From: Klebsormidium nitens
Lineage: Eukaryota > Streptophyta > Klebsormidiophyceae > Klebsormidiales > Klebsormidiaceae
DNA: 64,000 bases
Direction of reading: 5' to 3'
Assembly (NCBI GenBank): GCA_000708835.1
Contig: DF237057.1
Location: forward strand, 62,001 to 126,000
Made by a program: the position numbers and the translations under genes. Shown here piece after piece: positions 19,801-30,371 of the stretch; positions within the stretch are counted from its first letter, which is position 1, and each line of letters starts with the position of its first letter. The notes beneath the pieces are model-generated. The model ran no database searches. It was not told the DNA's origin and saw only the letters and a program-made list of their open reading frames with translations.

Positions 19801-21030
19801 ATCTGTACCTCTTGCTAGAGGATGCTGTGCGTTTTGTACACCCTCAGGCCAGAGGACCACTTTCGAGACTCTACACCAGGCAACATGCCACTCTTATTCA
19901 AGGAATCGAACGAATCACACTCGCTGACAAGGCTCGTCGTCGTTCAATTTCGCAGGCCCTCAAACTTGCGGACCAGTTCCAGCACCAGGCGCTACTGCTG
20001 GCGAAGCAGGACGCCCATCTGACCGACCTCCGGACGTCCGCAGAGGAGCTCCGTGGGGAGGTGGCGGTGCTCACGGCTGAGAAGAAGGAGCTGCAAGTGA
20101 GAAACTCTCGCATCTAGTTGTCAATCACGAAGGCAATGTGACGGTTGGAAAATCCTCGGGGGCTGGAAGTGGAGTGGCTTCAAGGAGCTGCGTCTGAAGA
20201 GTTTTTCATTCGCCCGTAATCCTTGTGTGCAACAGCAACGATTTTGGCTTGGGGCTCGAAACCAGGCCTTAGCGATTGTTTTTAAAAGCCCAAATAAGTA
20301 CTAGATCAGTTTTTCTGGATGGAAGAGCGGGCTGAACGGTTCAACGCACTCCTGCCTTTGTCGATGTCGAGGAGCTAATCAATAGAGACGTCTCTATGAA
20401 GGTTTCTGAGACTGCGCTGCTGCTCTGAGTTGTTCGAGGACAGGGGAATTGAGAGGTCGGAAAGGAGCTCAGCTGCTCTCAGAAGGTCACGGATACCAGG
20501 TCGTTAGTACATCAGAGCTCCTAACAATACCGCCAGTCCCAGGTCAAACAAAAGAATGGGTCCGCTGCCGTTCTCGCTACTCTAGTTCTGACGTACGTCT
20601 GTCATCATTGCAGGCCCAGCTGGCACTGCTCCAGAAGGCGAACGCGTGCACCCTGTGCGTCTCTGGCAAGCCCGCCAGCGCCGCGCTCATGCCATGCGGC
20701 CACTTGTACTGTGGCACATGCACCGCCGAGTTGCTCCCACGAGCGAACGGCGTTTCCGCACGCAACTTGACCCCGGCCATGGATGCTCCCAAGACCGAGG
20801 GGCCGTCGGATGTTGTATCGGCAACGACCACCGAGACTGGTGTTAAGGTTATTGTAGAAAGCGAGGGACAGGTGGTAGAAAATGAGGGATTGGTGAGAAC
20901 GTCTAGGTGTCCCTGCTGCTCGGTCGAGGTGCAGGGACGGCTAGTCGTTCAGAAGCCGGCGCCGGTGGACGAGGAGATGGACGGCGCCGTTAGCTTGCTG
21001 GGGCTGCTCACTAGTGAGAGCTCCCAATGA
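13830..21030 (+). CDS. GATA zinc finger / two WRC motifs / coiled coil / RING protein
   Basis: Six exons with fully consistent phases give 766 aa: 13830-13890, 16825-17087, 17670-18309, 18809-19587, 19956-20096, 20614-21030. Domains in order: a plant-style GATA finger, C-x2-C-x18-C-x2-C (Cys 42, 45, 64, 67); a WRC motif, C-x9-C-x10-C-x2-H (126-150); a second WRC (356-380); a Lys/Arg-rich basic stretch and a coiled coil (about 480-650); and a C-terminal RING (Cys 640 to 730). The RING is split: about 62 residues separate its sixth and seventh zinc ligands. WRC motifs mediate DNA binding or nuclear targeting in growth-regulating factors, but no QLQ domain is visible. A chromatin-bound ubiquitin ligase or transcription regulator is inferred. 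Intron 1 is 2.9 kb and carries decoy copies of exon 2. The first exon is 61 bases and rests on phase and splice sites only. Confidence 0.85.
13891..16425. other. Long intron 1 of the GATA-WRC gene
   Basis: Rather T-rich on the + strand, with a run of about 20 T at 14166-14186. I see no second gene: short open frames on both strands lack start context, splice support and motifs. Its length (over 2.5 kb before the decoy exons) is well above the other introns in the window. Confidence 0.45.
16426..16640 (+). repeat. Two tandem copies of GATA exon 2 start inside intron 1
   Basis: The real exon 2 begins at 16825 (residues [15 protein letters not shown]). A copy at 16588-16640 has an intact 'ctgcag' acceptor and reads [15 protein letters not shown]; an older copy at about 16426-16482 reads [15 protein letters not shown] and has lost its AG. 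A fragment near 16273-16300 (AGTAAGGGCGG) may be a fourth. Spacing is 237 and 162 bases. Beyond the shared 50-60 bases the copies diverge. Confidence 0.85.
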
Positions 21031-22515
21031 AAAATCCACATTGCGATTGGGCCCGGCTCTGCCTGTCAGCGGGCTGCGGCACAAGCGTTGTAAATATACC
21101 ATGCGTTTGAGTTAGGGCCTATGTACACGACCTGGAGCGCGTTTACACTAGTTGTAATTTGTGGGGGGTGGTTTAGGGGTGGGTTTAAGATAGTCGCTGG
21201 CGTACTGCGAGAAGCCACGTGGGTCAGGGACGCGTGAGGAACGCGTCGCCACTCCTCTAGTCAGAGGCGTGCGGTCGCGGTTCCGAGTCTCGATGACTGA
21301 GGTGACTGTGTTTGGAACCAATCTGGGGTAGTGTACTGTTTGTGGACAATAGAAGCGGATGGCTAAGCAACGCTCTAAGCTGAAATGCTACAGCTAAGAG
21401 CTAAAACACTTGTTTTGGTGTAGGTGTTCTTGTTCCTCTTCGCCTCTCGTTTGTGGAAAAGCAAAGTGTAGATGTAGCTTCTTGTCATGTTCACTAGAAA
21501 TGTTCAAGCAGACAAGTGATTAAATGGCAGCCATTTTTCGTAGGTGGGCAATTATGAGCCCTGATTTTATGGACAAATCCTGGAATTAGGGCAACTTTGA
21601 GATTCAAGAAATTGAGGCTTTCTTGGCTGATCATTCAATCAACTCAATCTTTCATGGAGTTCTTTTGGCCGTAATTATAGGTCACATGCGAGGGTTATTG
21701 GTATCGTGATTCTGCGGCCGGCATGGTGGGAATGTCGGACGAGGGTTTGCCTGTATGTGTACTTTTTCCGCGATCATCATATGCAATCAGCTTCATGAAT
21801 TGAGGGGATTTTTGCACTGGCTGCAAGACTCACATGTGTGCACGGTGGTTAAATAATACTTTAATCCGATCAATCTTGCATTTATTGGAATATTTTGCTG
21901 CCGACATGTTGAATGGTCATGATATTAGTATGCAGCCGCCCGGCGGAAAGAGACCATATGTCGATGATATCGCGTTAATTCGCGAGTCACTATATATTAC
22001 GATACAGCACAAGTGACTGGCATGCGCCATGCAAAGGCCGCCATTATGCATGCACAAATGATTGCAATCGCGTCCCAAACTAGATGTGCGCTTGATCGTC
22101 TAGGCGGCGATGCATGATATATAGACTGAGCATAGATCTTCAACTTGCATATGAAACGGAGAATTGAATGAATTTTAATATGTATATTTTGCAATGATAC
22201 TATCTAAGCATAGTGCATGATATTAGATCATGCAATCATATACCTTCGATCATCCCATTACGACACAATGAAGGGCACGCCTGTGTACATGCAAACATCG
22301 TTTTGATAATGATGAGCCACATGCACAGTCATACATGTGACGGTAAGGTTTGCGTGAAACCAGCGTAATTGTTGTCAAAGAGATTCATAATGACCGTATG
22401 CGAATCATTCGGTAGTCATGTCATGGCCTGGTGCCAGACACATGGTCACGCACGCAGGATCCGTCAGCTTATATCTAAACCTTTCCATTCCGTTGATTAG
22501 TTACTCGTTCGAAAT
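21031..22515. other. Convergent intergenic space
   Basis: About 1.5 kb between the stop of the GATA-WRC gene and the stop of the permease gene. The second half is AT-rich. No gene, RNA gene or clear repeat is visible. Confidence 0.5.
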
Positions 22516-25500
22516 TCAGGACGTCCTTTCAAGCAAAGTTGCCCAAAGTATGATACCGATCAGAGTCACTGCCGGGGGCGCCCATGCACCAACGCTTGGG
22601 GCAAGCGCTCCTTGTTGGCTCAACCGTGACAAGCCCTTAGCAGCGAGAGTGTACGGAAGCAGTAACAGGGCGGCCTTTTTGAAAGGATCGCTTCGGCTAT
22701 TCCTCGGAGATGAGCTCAATGTTGACATCGCGCCCACCTGAAAAAGATGTAAAACGCAGAAATACTCAAACTTACGATATGGGCCGTGAAAACGCATGGC
22801 CTTCAAATGCGTCGAAGGCGGGCGTACACAGATGCATCGGCAGATGGTGATAGGGAAGCCCCTGAGCGGCTGCTCTCATCGCCAGCTATGCACCAGCCAA
22901 AAATCTGATCGAGACGAAAACGACCACTCGGGGTCGATAGCTACTTGGATAGTCCCAAATGAGCGTCGCTCTCAAGGCACACGAACAACCAAAAAAGGCG
23001 CAATAATCGATGACTTGCAGCGAGCGTTGATCGAAGTCTGCCACTCGGTCCTTTAGGCAAAAGCCGCAAGCCTTCAAACTATAACTGTCGCACAGATAGG
23101 AACTCTGGCTTTCACAAGGCACAACGGCTTCGGCACACAAAAGCTCTGCCACACCGCAACAGTGTACACGTGGCGGTAAGTCTAGCTGCCGACGCTCCTT
23201 TCGCTTCGCTTACCATCGCGTAAATGGCACACGTCAGCACGGATGCATCCCGTTGACTTAATAGCCACCTCGCCTTCCAAGCTGGGCTCCCGGGTCCGCA
23301 TTCTGCTCCAGTTTTCCTCTCTCTTTCGATAACTCTGGGCAGAAGAAAACATGGATACTATTGAAGGGTTTCAGGATCAAGAACCGGGTTTCCTACTTCA
23401 AAACTTACCAGAATTGCAAGAGATGGAGCATGGAAAGAGAGCTCCAAGTTCGGAACACTTTGTCGCACAGACTTCTGATCAAAACGGATCCTCTGTTAGG
23501 GGTCAAGGAGATGCGTCTTTTGACGGGCTGCTGAAAAGCTGCTAACTCCCTTGACACCATCGTGAAGCTTATTGAGCGGTCGCCAACAATGAATGCCAGA
23601 GCGCCTCTTTGCCTCTAAAGCCAGATCTCAGAAAATAAATCTCAGTTGCTCAGAACAATCCAACCTCAGGCCTCTTACACGGCGATCTAGGCCGTTATCG
23701 CTAGCTGACTATGGCAAAAAAATATCGCCTCGGCCACTTATTGGGAGCGTCTGAAAGGTAAGCGCAGAATGGTGTAGCGGGATGAATGCTGACCTCTGTA
23801 TCTCCCCTCGGGTTTGATCGTGCAGGTCTGCAGTGGCTCGCACAGCGGCTTTCGCGACGTTGGGCATCGGGACGCTTAGGCTTTGCATCTGCTAAAAGGG
23901 GGAAACGCAGTGATCACCGGAAACGCTAGACAAAGTACTTGCTTTCAAGTTTTCGGGCGTCAAGGCGCGCAGGCTTATGCATCTGTAAGGAACAGAGAAA
24001 CGCAGCAATCAGTGGAAACGCTTGACGAAGTACTCGCTATCGCCACATTGGACATCGGGACGGTTCGGCGCCGCATTTATTGATATAGAAAAACGTACTT
24101 TTCAACGGAGAAAACTTGAGAAGTTACCAGCTTTCGCTACGTTAGGCAGCGGAACGCTTCTGTGACACAAGTATTGAGAAACGCAGCGATCAATGGAGCA
24201 GGGCAGAGAGTTGCTCTCATCTTCTCTTTCTATGTCTCTTCTTTCCGTGCTTCGGCATTCGTTTGCCGCTACTCCCCGTCTACTCCAAAACCTTCTCAGA
24301 TGCGACGCTAGAGATAAACCTATCTCTTGACTGATGAGTAACGAGGAGAGAGTGGAACCCGGACTTCGCAGTAGTAATCAAGAAGCGAGTCGCTAATATT
24401 ATTTTGGCTTGAGGGCAGAACTGCTTTACGTCACTTACTTCGTTTCGTCATCAGAAGTGCACGCTCCACAGTAATTTCGTAAGCGCCAGCCTGAACTGTG
24501 TAATATTCAATGAACGAGGGCAGAATATCTGCGGACTGGAGTTATCACTTAGGAACCGGATGTTGCAAAGGCAATTCCAGGCCAGCTGAAGCGTCCCGAT
24601 AGATTGCGATCTAATGTTTCACCTGGAGCGTTGACTTGGATTCTCCCGTGCGATCCATGTGTAGGAGCGTGGCGTCGTGGAATCTCCACACCTTCGCGGC
24701 CCAGTCCCATGCGCAGCTGCCAGCTGTCAGCACCTGATTCGCCGAAGCAGGGCTCGATCAGACGTGAAACATGTGTCACCGCAAATCCAGGGTCCATCAT
24801 CCTGACAGTACTGACATATATACGTGTATTGGTTTACTCTGCAATGGTTAGCATGTTTCCGAAACGGAGAGGAAGTTATGAAATGCTGAGTGACTTGCGA
24901 GCATCCTTTCGCAAGGTCAAGGGCCGGAAACCAGGGTTCTTCCACTTTACAGTTATGCTAGTCCTAGGAGGATTAAGGGAACGCAGAAACGCACTCGTCT
25001 CTGAGAATATAGCAAGTCGATGCTGCTACCAAAATCGACGCTCACACAATGACAATCCAGTCGAGAGGGACTGGATTGGAAGACAGCCTCTGAAGTGAAG
25101 AAGACCTTGAAGCGCCTCAAGACGCTGCATGAAATGGACAAAGACGGAACACACTCGATCACAGCAAGTCATAGGACAAACCCGGTAGCGCAAGAACGAT
25201 GAATGTCCGGCAAACAAAATGTGGAGGATAGACTGTTGCTCAGCTGATCATTACGATGGAACGCACTGGAAAACGAACGGCCTAGCGGCAGGACGATGAA
25301 TTGGAACGGAGTGATATCGGAAGCGCACCCGATGCACCTCTCCGTCGGGGCTGCAGTCCAGAACCGTGACGCGTTCCATTCTTCCCCCCTCTAGTTTCTG
25401 CGCGTACCAGACCCGCTGCAGCTGCTTCCCGGCTCGGCCCGCTGCCGGCCCGTACTCGTGATAGATAACGTCATCCCTTGCCTTGAGAGTGTGCAGATCG

Positions 25501-27511
25501 GTGGTGAGCGCAGTCTCTACAAGCTGGTGCGCTCTGCAGAAAGAGTTCACAACGAGCGTGAATGGGGGCAATCTGCATTAGTTGTTGGGGCAAATCGAAC
25601 CGGAGTTGTTGGTGTATGAGCTGGTTGTGAGACAGATGAAGTGATAGATTCGTAGCTGATGTGTTTCCGGCCGATTGGGAGGGGGTGTTAATTTCTGCTG
25701 TGCAAAGAACCGATGGTGGAGAATCAATGCAAGGCTTCTGAGGCTACACCCAAAATGGGGACAAGGTCGGGAACAGAGACTTGTCAGTCCACGCATCAGG
25801 AAACATCGAGGAGCTTCTTGAGATCTGGTTGTATAACGGTTTGTCCAGAACAGCTACTCTTGCCAGTCCAACGAGCTTGATCAAAGCAACTGGACATCCG
25901 ACCAATCAACCCATCGGAGTCCTCCCATGAAGACGCTTCCTTCTTCAGAGAAGCTCTATATCAGAACCCTTGTAACCAGTGCACCGCTAACCTCGTGCTG
26001 CTGACCGGTATCAATACCTCGTTAACCCCCAGGGTTAGCAGCCCCGCCAGTGTCGCGAGCAGCAGAGGGGCCATCAGCAAGCGCGCGTTTGACACTCCCG
26101 CAGATGCGAGCGCTCCGAGCTCCCCCCTTTCCTGGAGGCTCCCTAACCCAAAAAGGACTCCGGAGAGCGTAGCGAGTGGGAGGGCGAGGGATAGAAAACG
26201 CGGGGCTTGGAGTAGGGCGGCGCCGAAAGCTACTCTCAGGGGGAGTCCTGAAGATGGAGCATAAGGGAAGCGTTAGAAGTGATGGTTGAAATGCATGGAG
26301 ATTTGCGTTCTGTAGGACAAGGGTTTAATGGTGAAGAAAAGCTCAGGGGTGTGGATAGAACAGAAGTGTTGGAGCAGGCACTTCCAGTTCCTCTTGGGGT
26401 GAATTCTGGACAGGGAGTTCTAGCTCCAGATGGAGAGGTATGATTGTGACATCGAAGTGGGTGGAGTAAGAAACACTGCATACTCAGGGGCAAGCTGACA
26501 ATCTGAGCACCGTACGAAAATTTTGTCCAGGATGCAGGTGTCTGCTCCGATTGAAATGGCAGGGTATGTCGCTGGAGTGAATGGATGGCATTGCCCCGGT
26601 GGCAAAAACTATTAAACTCCTAGGGTAGCGGCGTTAAGCTGCAGTGGTTCCTCTGGATAAACTAGAATGCAGGGCTGACATTGGGCTACAAGAGGGGCAA
26701 TGTGAGCTAGTGTCAGGAAAGGGCAGAAACGAGGGGGGAAATGAGATATAATGTAAGGAGGGGGCAGAACAGAGGGGGCGAAGACCTAGAGTTATGAAAA
26801 GGCAAACAGGAGGAGGAAGAAATGAGATATAATCAGGAGGGGGCAGAAAAGAGGGGACAAATGAGACAGCATCGGGAGAAGGCAGAAAAGAGGGGGAGAA
26901 TGATATAGAACAGGGAGAAGGCAGAAAAAGGGGGAGAATGAGATAGAGACAAAAGGGGACCGAAAATTGCCAAACTCACCAGCACTGACCACCTCTCTGA
27001 TCAGCTCCACAAGCGCTCCAAGCGACATCCCCAGAAAGGCACAGAGCGCCAGCGCCATGACAAAACCCGGAAGCATCGATCGCAAAATGTATTTGTCCAG
27101 AACGCCCCCCAGCCTCAAGCTGGCACCTGCTTTCTCTGCAACTTTAGGAAGATAAGCACTTGTGTCCTTATCTCTTTCGCCCTTTCTTTCTCCTCTTCCC
27201 AGTCTGCCTGAGTCCATCGCTTCTATCCCTATAGAGGCATGATGGCTTGTCAAGCGGCCACAATTGCTCAGAAAGTATTTGTTTGGCCACCATTGCGATT
27301 TGCATTGATCACTGAGCCCCGGTCTTCTTGTGAGCTCCTCAGATTTCCAATAATGGTTTCTCCTGATGCATCGCAGAGGGATCAAAGATAGTGCATTGTT
27401 GGCAGAAAATGAACGGCATTGAAATTGCACCACCAGGTTGTGCCGCAAGAAGTCCACCGAAGTCGCATTGAAGCAGGGAGCAGACATGAGGTGAAGGGAA
27501 AGCGCGGACAA
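22516..27511 (-). CDS. LptF/LptG (YjgP/YjgQ) family permease, cyanobacterial type, probably plastid envelope
   Basis: LptF/G proteins are the membrane subunits of lipid-exporting ABC transporters. Exons supported by family similarity and phase: 27511-26980 (ends in LDKYILRSMLPGFVMALALC), 26247-25992 (LPLATLSGVLFGLGSLQERG, NEVLIP), 25533-25329 (IYHEYG, RVWYAQKLEG), 24733-24623 (WDWAAKVWRFHDATLLHMD), probably 24490-24439 (AYEITVERALL), possibly 22800-22776, and last 22737-22516 (LSRLSQQGALAPSVGAW). The order and wording follow cyanobacterial YjgP/YjgQ (first TM pair, periplasmic beta domain, C-terminal TMs). One or more exons between 24438 and 22801 were not resolved. The roughly 100-residue N-terminal extension, Ser/Arg-rich, looks like a transit peptide, so chloroplast location is inferred. 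It shares a 209-base divergent promoter with the next gene. Confidence 0.8.
23850..24208. repeat. Four imperfect tandem copies of a roughly 94-base unit
   Basis: Units begin at about 23850, 23941, 24034 and 24131 and share the core words 'gctttcgc.acgtt.ggcatcgggacgctt' and 'gaaacgcag.gatca..ggaaacgct'. On the minus strand, the sense of the permease gene, three units show a pyrimidine tract and AG followed by a conserved 30-base block, so they may be decayed copies of an exon edge. The array lies in the stretch where permease exons are missing from my model. Confidence 0.7.
26720..26962. repeat. Purine-rich minisatellite, about 39-base unit, in permease intron 1
   Basis: Five or so units of the form 'ggcagaaaagagggggagaatgagata', 39 bases apart in the two best copies (from about 26880). 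They start just past the exon 1 donor (26979). Read through in the sense of the gene they would encode a repeated FCLLP-x-LxH peptide, but splicing should remove it. Confidence 0.75.
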
Positions 27512-27720
27512 GGAATGCTCGGAGCGAGTAACTTTTGCAGAAAGTTGACTACTAAGGGAAAGCGCCTGGTCATCAAAGGAAGGCGCGTTTGGCAGCTAAT
27601 GCCAAAGGTGGGAAAGTCGCCATTACAATCTGCGAAAGGTGGTTGCTAGTTACGAGTGTTGGGGTTTTAGGGGTTTAGGGTTTTGGAAATTAGCAACATG
27701 TTCCCCCACAAAGTTGCTCC
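27512..27720. promoter_or_regulatory. Compact divergent promoter with a telo-box
   Basis: Only 209 bases separate the proposed start codons of the permease and the zinc-binding protein, so control elements are likely shared. At 27661-27686 the run 'ggggttttaggggtttaggg' contains TTTAGGG units (AAACCCTA on the other strand), a telo-box of the sort found in plant promoters of growth-related and ribosomal genes. Function here is inferred. Confidence 0.5.
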
Positions 27721-28989
27721 ATGAAAGTCCGAGGACTGCTTTCCCCCTTCCTTGCAGAGGAATTCTTGAAGGAGCGGGTTTGTGAGGAGCAGAAGAAGGG
27801 GAGAATGCAAGCCGTCTGCCTCCGCCAAGCAGAAAATGCTGCCCTTATTTTGGTGGAATCTTGGCAGAATGGGGCCCGATGCCACATAGAACCACCTCCG
27901 GTGCTTAGGTTGGATCGATATAGATGTCGCAGGCAATTCACCCTGAAGCAAAGCGCTGTCACACCTCTTTGCTCTTGGAACTTTCTTGCAACACCAAAGC
28001 GTGCCAGGATTGTGAATGTTAGCTGTGAGGGGGGCATTTTGGCAGGCAGGGGAGCAGAGCGAGTTGCTAGGGGCGTGAAGACATGTCTTCGTTGCGGCGT
28101 TAAGTATACTGATGATGAGAATCGGGAAGATGCATGCCGCTTCCATGGACATACTACAGGTATGTATGCAATTAGACGCACATTACTTTTTCCTCCATGT
28201 CCTATACTTTGTCTAGTTGCCCTTGTTCTTAGCAATTAGAGCGTGGCTGTGATTCAATGGCTACTGAGTCTCCAACTCAATGGCATGATAGCTTCTGCCC
28301 AATCTCTCATAAAAGCTGGACTGATTCAGGACCCCGAGACTTTCTGTGAGCAATGGGACGATCGTACCACGTTGGGCCCTGAGCTGATTTTTAAAACCAC
28401 ATTTTCCCTGAAATGACCTGCCCCTGATGCATCAGAAGTTCAGAGACATGATGGTGGAACTTGCCATCATAAGCACTGAGGTGCCCGACCGTTGATCTCA
28501 AAGCACTGTCTAGGGTGATGAGTCTGTTGTAACAGCCATTGATGAAAGTTCCTATGTCAGTTGCATGGATGAAATTTCTATAGACTGTGTTTCAAGTTCT
28601 TCCATTGGAACGCTTACTGTGATGTAGCGCGCAACACATGGTTTGCGTGGTTGGCCCCTCCAAAATCAGTGCCTCAGTTTTGGAGGGACGAAGGGGCAAG
28701 GAAGGCAAGCCTTTCTTTCCAATTGATGGCAGTCTGCTTCCACCTTCTTGCTTCGTCAGGTGATAGAGGCTACTTTGCCCTTGCTCCTCCTCACCAAGGA
28801 GTAGACGGCGATTGGACTGAAGATAGTGGAATCATAGTTTACAGATGGAATCAAGAAGGCAACAGACCAAACTCTGGAAGGAAAAACTGGAAGCGCCGAT
28901 GGACATGTTGCCAAGAATACAAGGAAGATGCTCCGCCGTGTCGAACGGGGCCTCATGTAAGTTATGATGATGGTTACACGATGTTTTGA
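27721..28989 (+). CDS. Small protein with a CHORD-like Cys/His zinc-binding C-terminus, function unknown
   Basis: Two exons, 27721-28159 and 28760-28989, joined in phase 1, give 222 aa. The C-terminal 100 residues are clearly a conserved zinc-binding module: CLRCGVKYTDDEN, then CRFHGH just before the intron, GDRGYFALAPP just after it, WKRRWTCC, then APPC and H. The order C-x2-C ... C-x-F-H ... W-x-C-C ... C ... H resembles CHORD domains, but the spacing and the GYFALAPPH and IIVYRWN segments differ, and I do not recognise the family. The N-terminal half of exon 1 is open but bland; the true start or an extra intron may lie within it. It is transcribed divergently from the permease and converges with the chromomethylase. 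Confidence 0.62.
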
Positions 28990-30371
28990 GACACGCCTTA
29001 ATTGACCGGCAAAGTTGATAGCTGGGCCATGTTTGCAATTCCGATCCTGCAACCTTTGATTTCGCTTCATTTCCACTGCCTCTTTCTGGCACAGCTGTGA
29101 TAACTTCGATCAGCTAGCCTCAAATTGATGGGCATCATTGGCAGGCTCATTGAGCATGCATCATGGCAACGGTTGATTAGGCACTTTGTATTGCAATCAA
29201 TCACACGTAGCAGTTCAAAAAGCCCATGGGCACATGGCTGGGCGCCGCGCACCATGTGTGGCACAGGCTTCAACAATAGCCTGATTGTTTGCTTAAAGCC
29301 TGATTAATTCAGATCATGATTGGTTGCGCAGCTCCGAGTTTGACTTAATGACTTAAAAGTGATTTTATGCTTGTAGATCGATATCATGTACGCAGGAACT
29401 TTGGGCCTGCCTACCGCAACGCGCGCAACACATACTATGTCTGGCTACATGGATAAAGGCGGCCCGCGATCGTTCGCATGACATGCATGATAGAATTATT
29501 TCACCTGGGCTTGCATATGGATATGTGCATATATATGACCGTCATGCACGCCGCAACGGTATAGTAGATCAAGCTTTAGCTCTGATAATTGCGCTCAACG
29601 TATGGACTGGTCAGTGGTGCGTATAGATTTGTGAAGACCTGCCCCTTCATGTTGTCTGGATCTTGAATGACCATTGACAGGGGTGGGATTGAGGCCACCG
29701 TACATGTGCAGCAAAAGGGTGATATTCACGTTACACGTGTTCGTTGTAGAAACATGGCCATGCGAATAATGTGCATTAACACTGCCATATTGTACCTGCA
29801 CACCCGCCCCATGCCTTTGATTTCGCGAATTTAAAAGAAGTGTCCGTGTAAGCATGAGCTTCAACGGCGTATCATGAGTTACATCAAGATACAGCAACCA
29901 CACTCTCATGCGGTCCATACTGACGGCAATACCTACAAGTAGGTATATCCACCTGGCACCCAGCATCTGCTCTGTATCACGACACTATCTGGCAACTTGC
30001 CGCTAGCACGCTTGAACTGTAATTGGGACCCTTCCTCGAAAATGCAAGGATAGAAATGCAGCACGACTGGTTAAACACGGATGTCGCTACTCTCAGTTAG
30101 TCTCTGGAGAACTGCAGCTGCGTTGCTACCTGTCATCTGAGAAAGCGATTGCCCTTTTGACTTTATCGTGCCTTACTGCGCAACCGTTCCAAAGTGGATC
30201 AGACGGCGCCGAGCTTTGCGCTCTTGTTTTGCCCTGCAAACAGACCTAGCATCCTAACATTCTCTAAGGGCAGAGCCCTTGCCTAGCGAACCGCACCATA
30301 AATCATCAGCTTTCGGACTCTGATCATGTTCCGACATACATAAGGTGAACCGATCTTTCAACGACAGCTAT
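28990..30371. other. Convergent intergenic space
   Basis: About 1.4 kb between two facing stop codons. AT-rich patches, no gene support on either strand. Both 3' UTRs should lie here. Confidence 0.5.

Noticed and set aside
23351-23545. 64-codon + strand frame starting MDTIEGFQDQEPG
   Set aside because: It lies antisense within the permease gene span and has no independent support.
29595-29966. 123-codon minus-strand frame
   Set aside because: Intergenic, no motif, no splice or promoter evidence.
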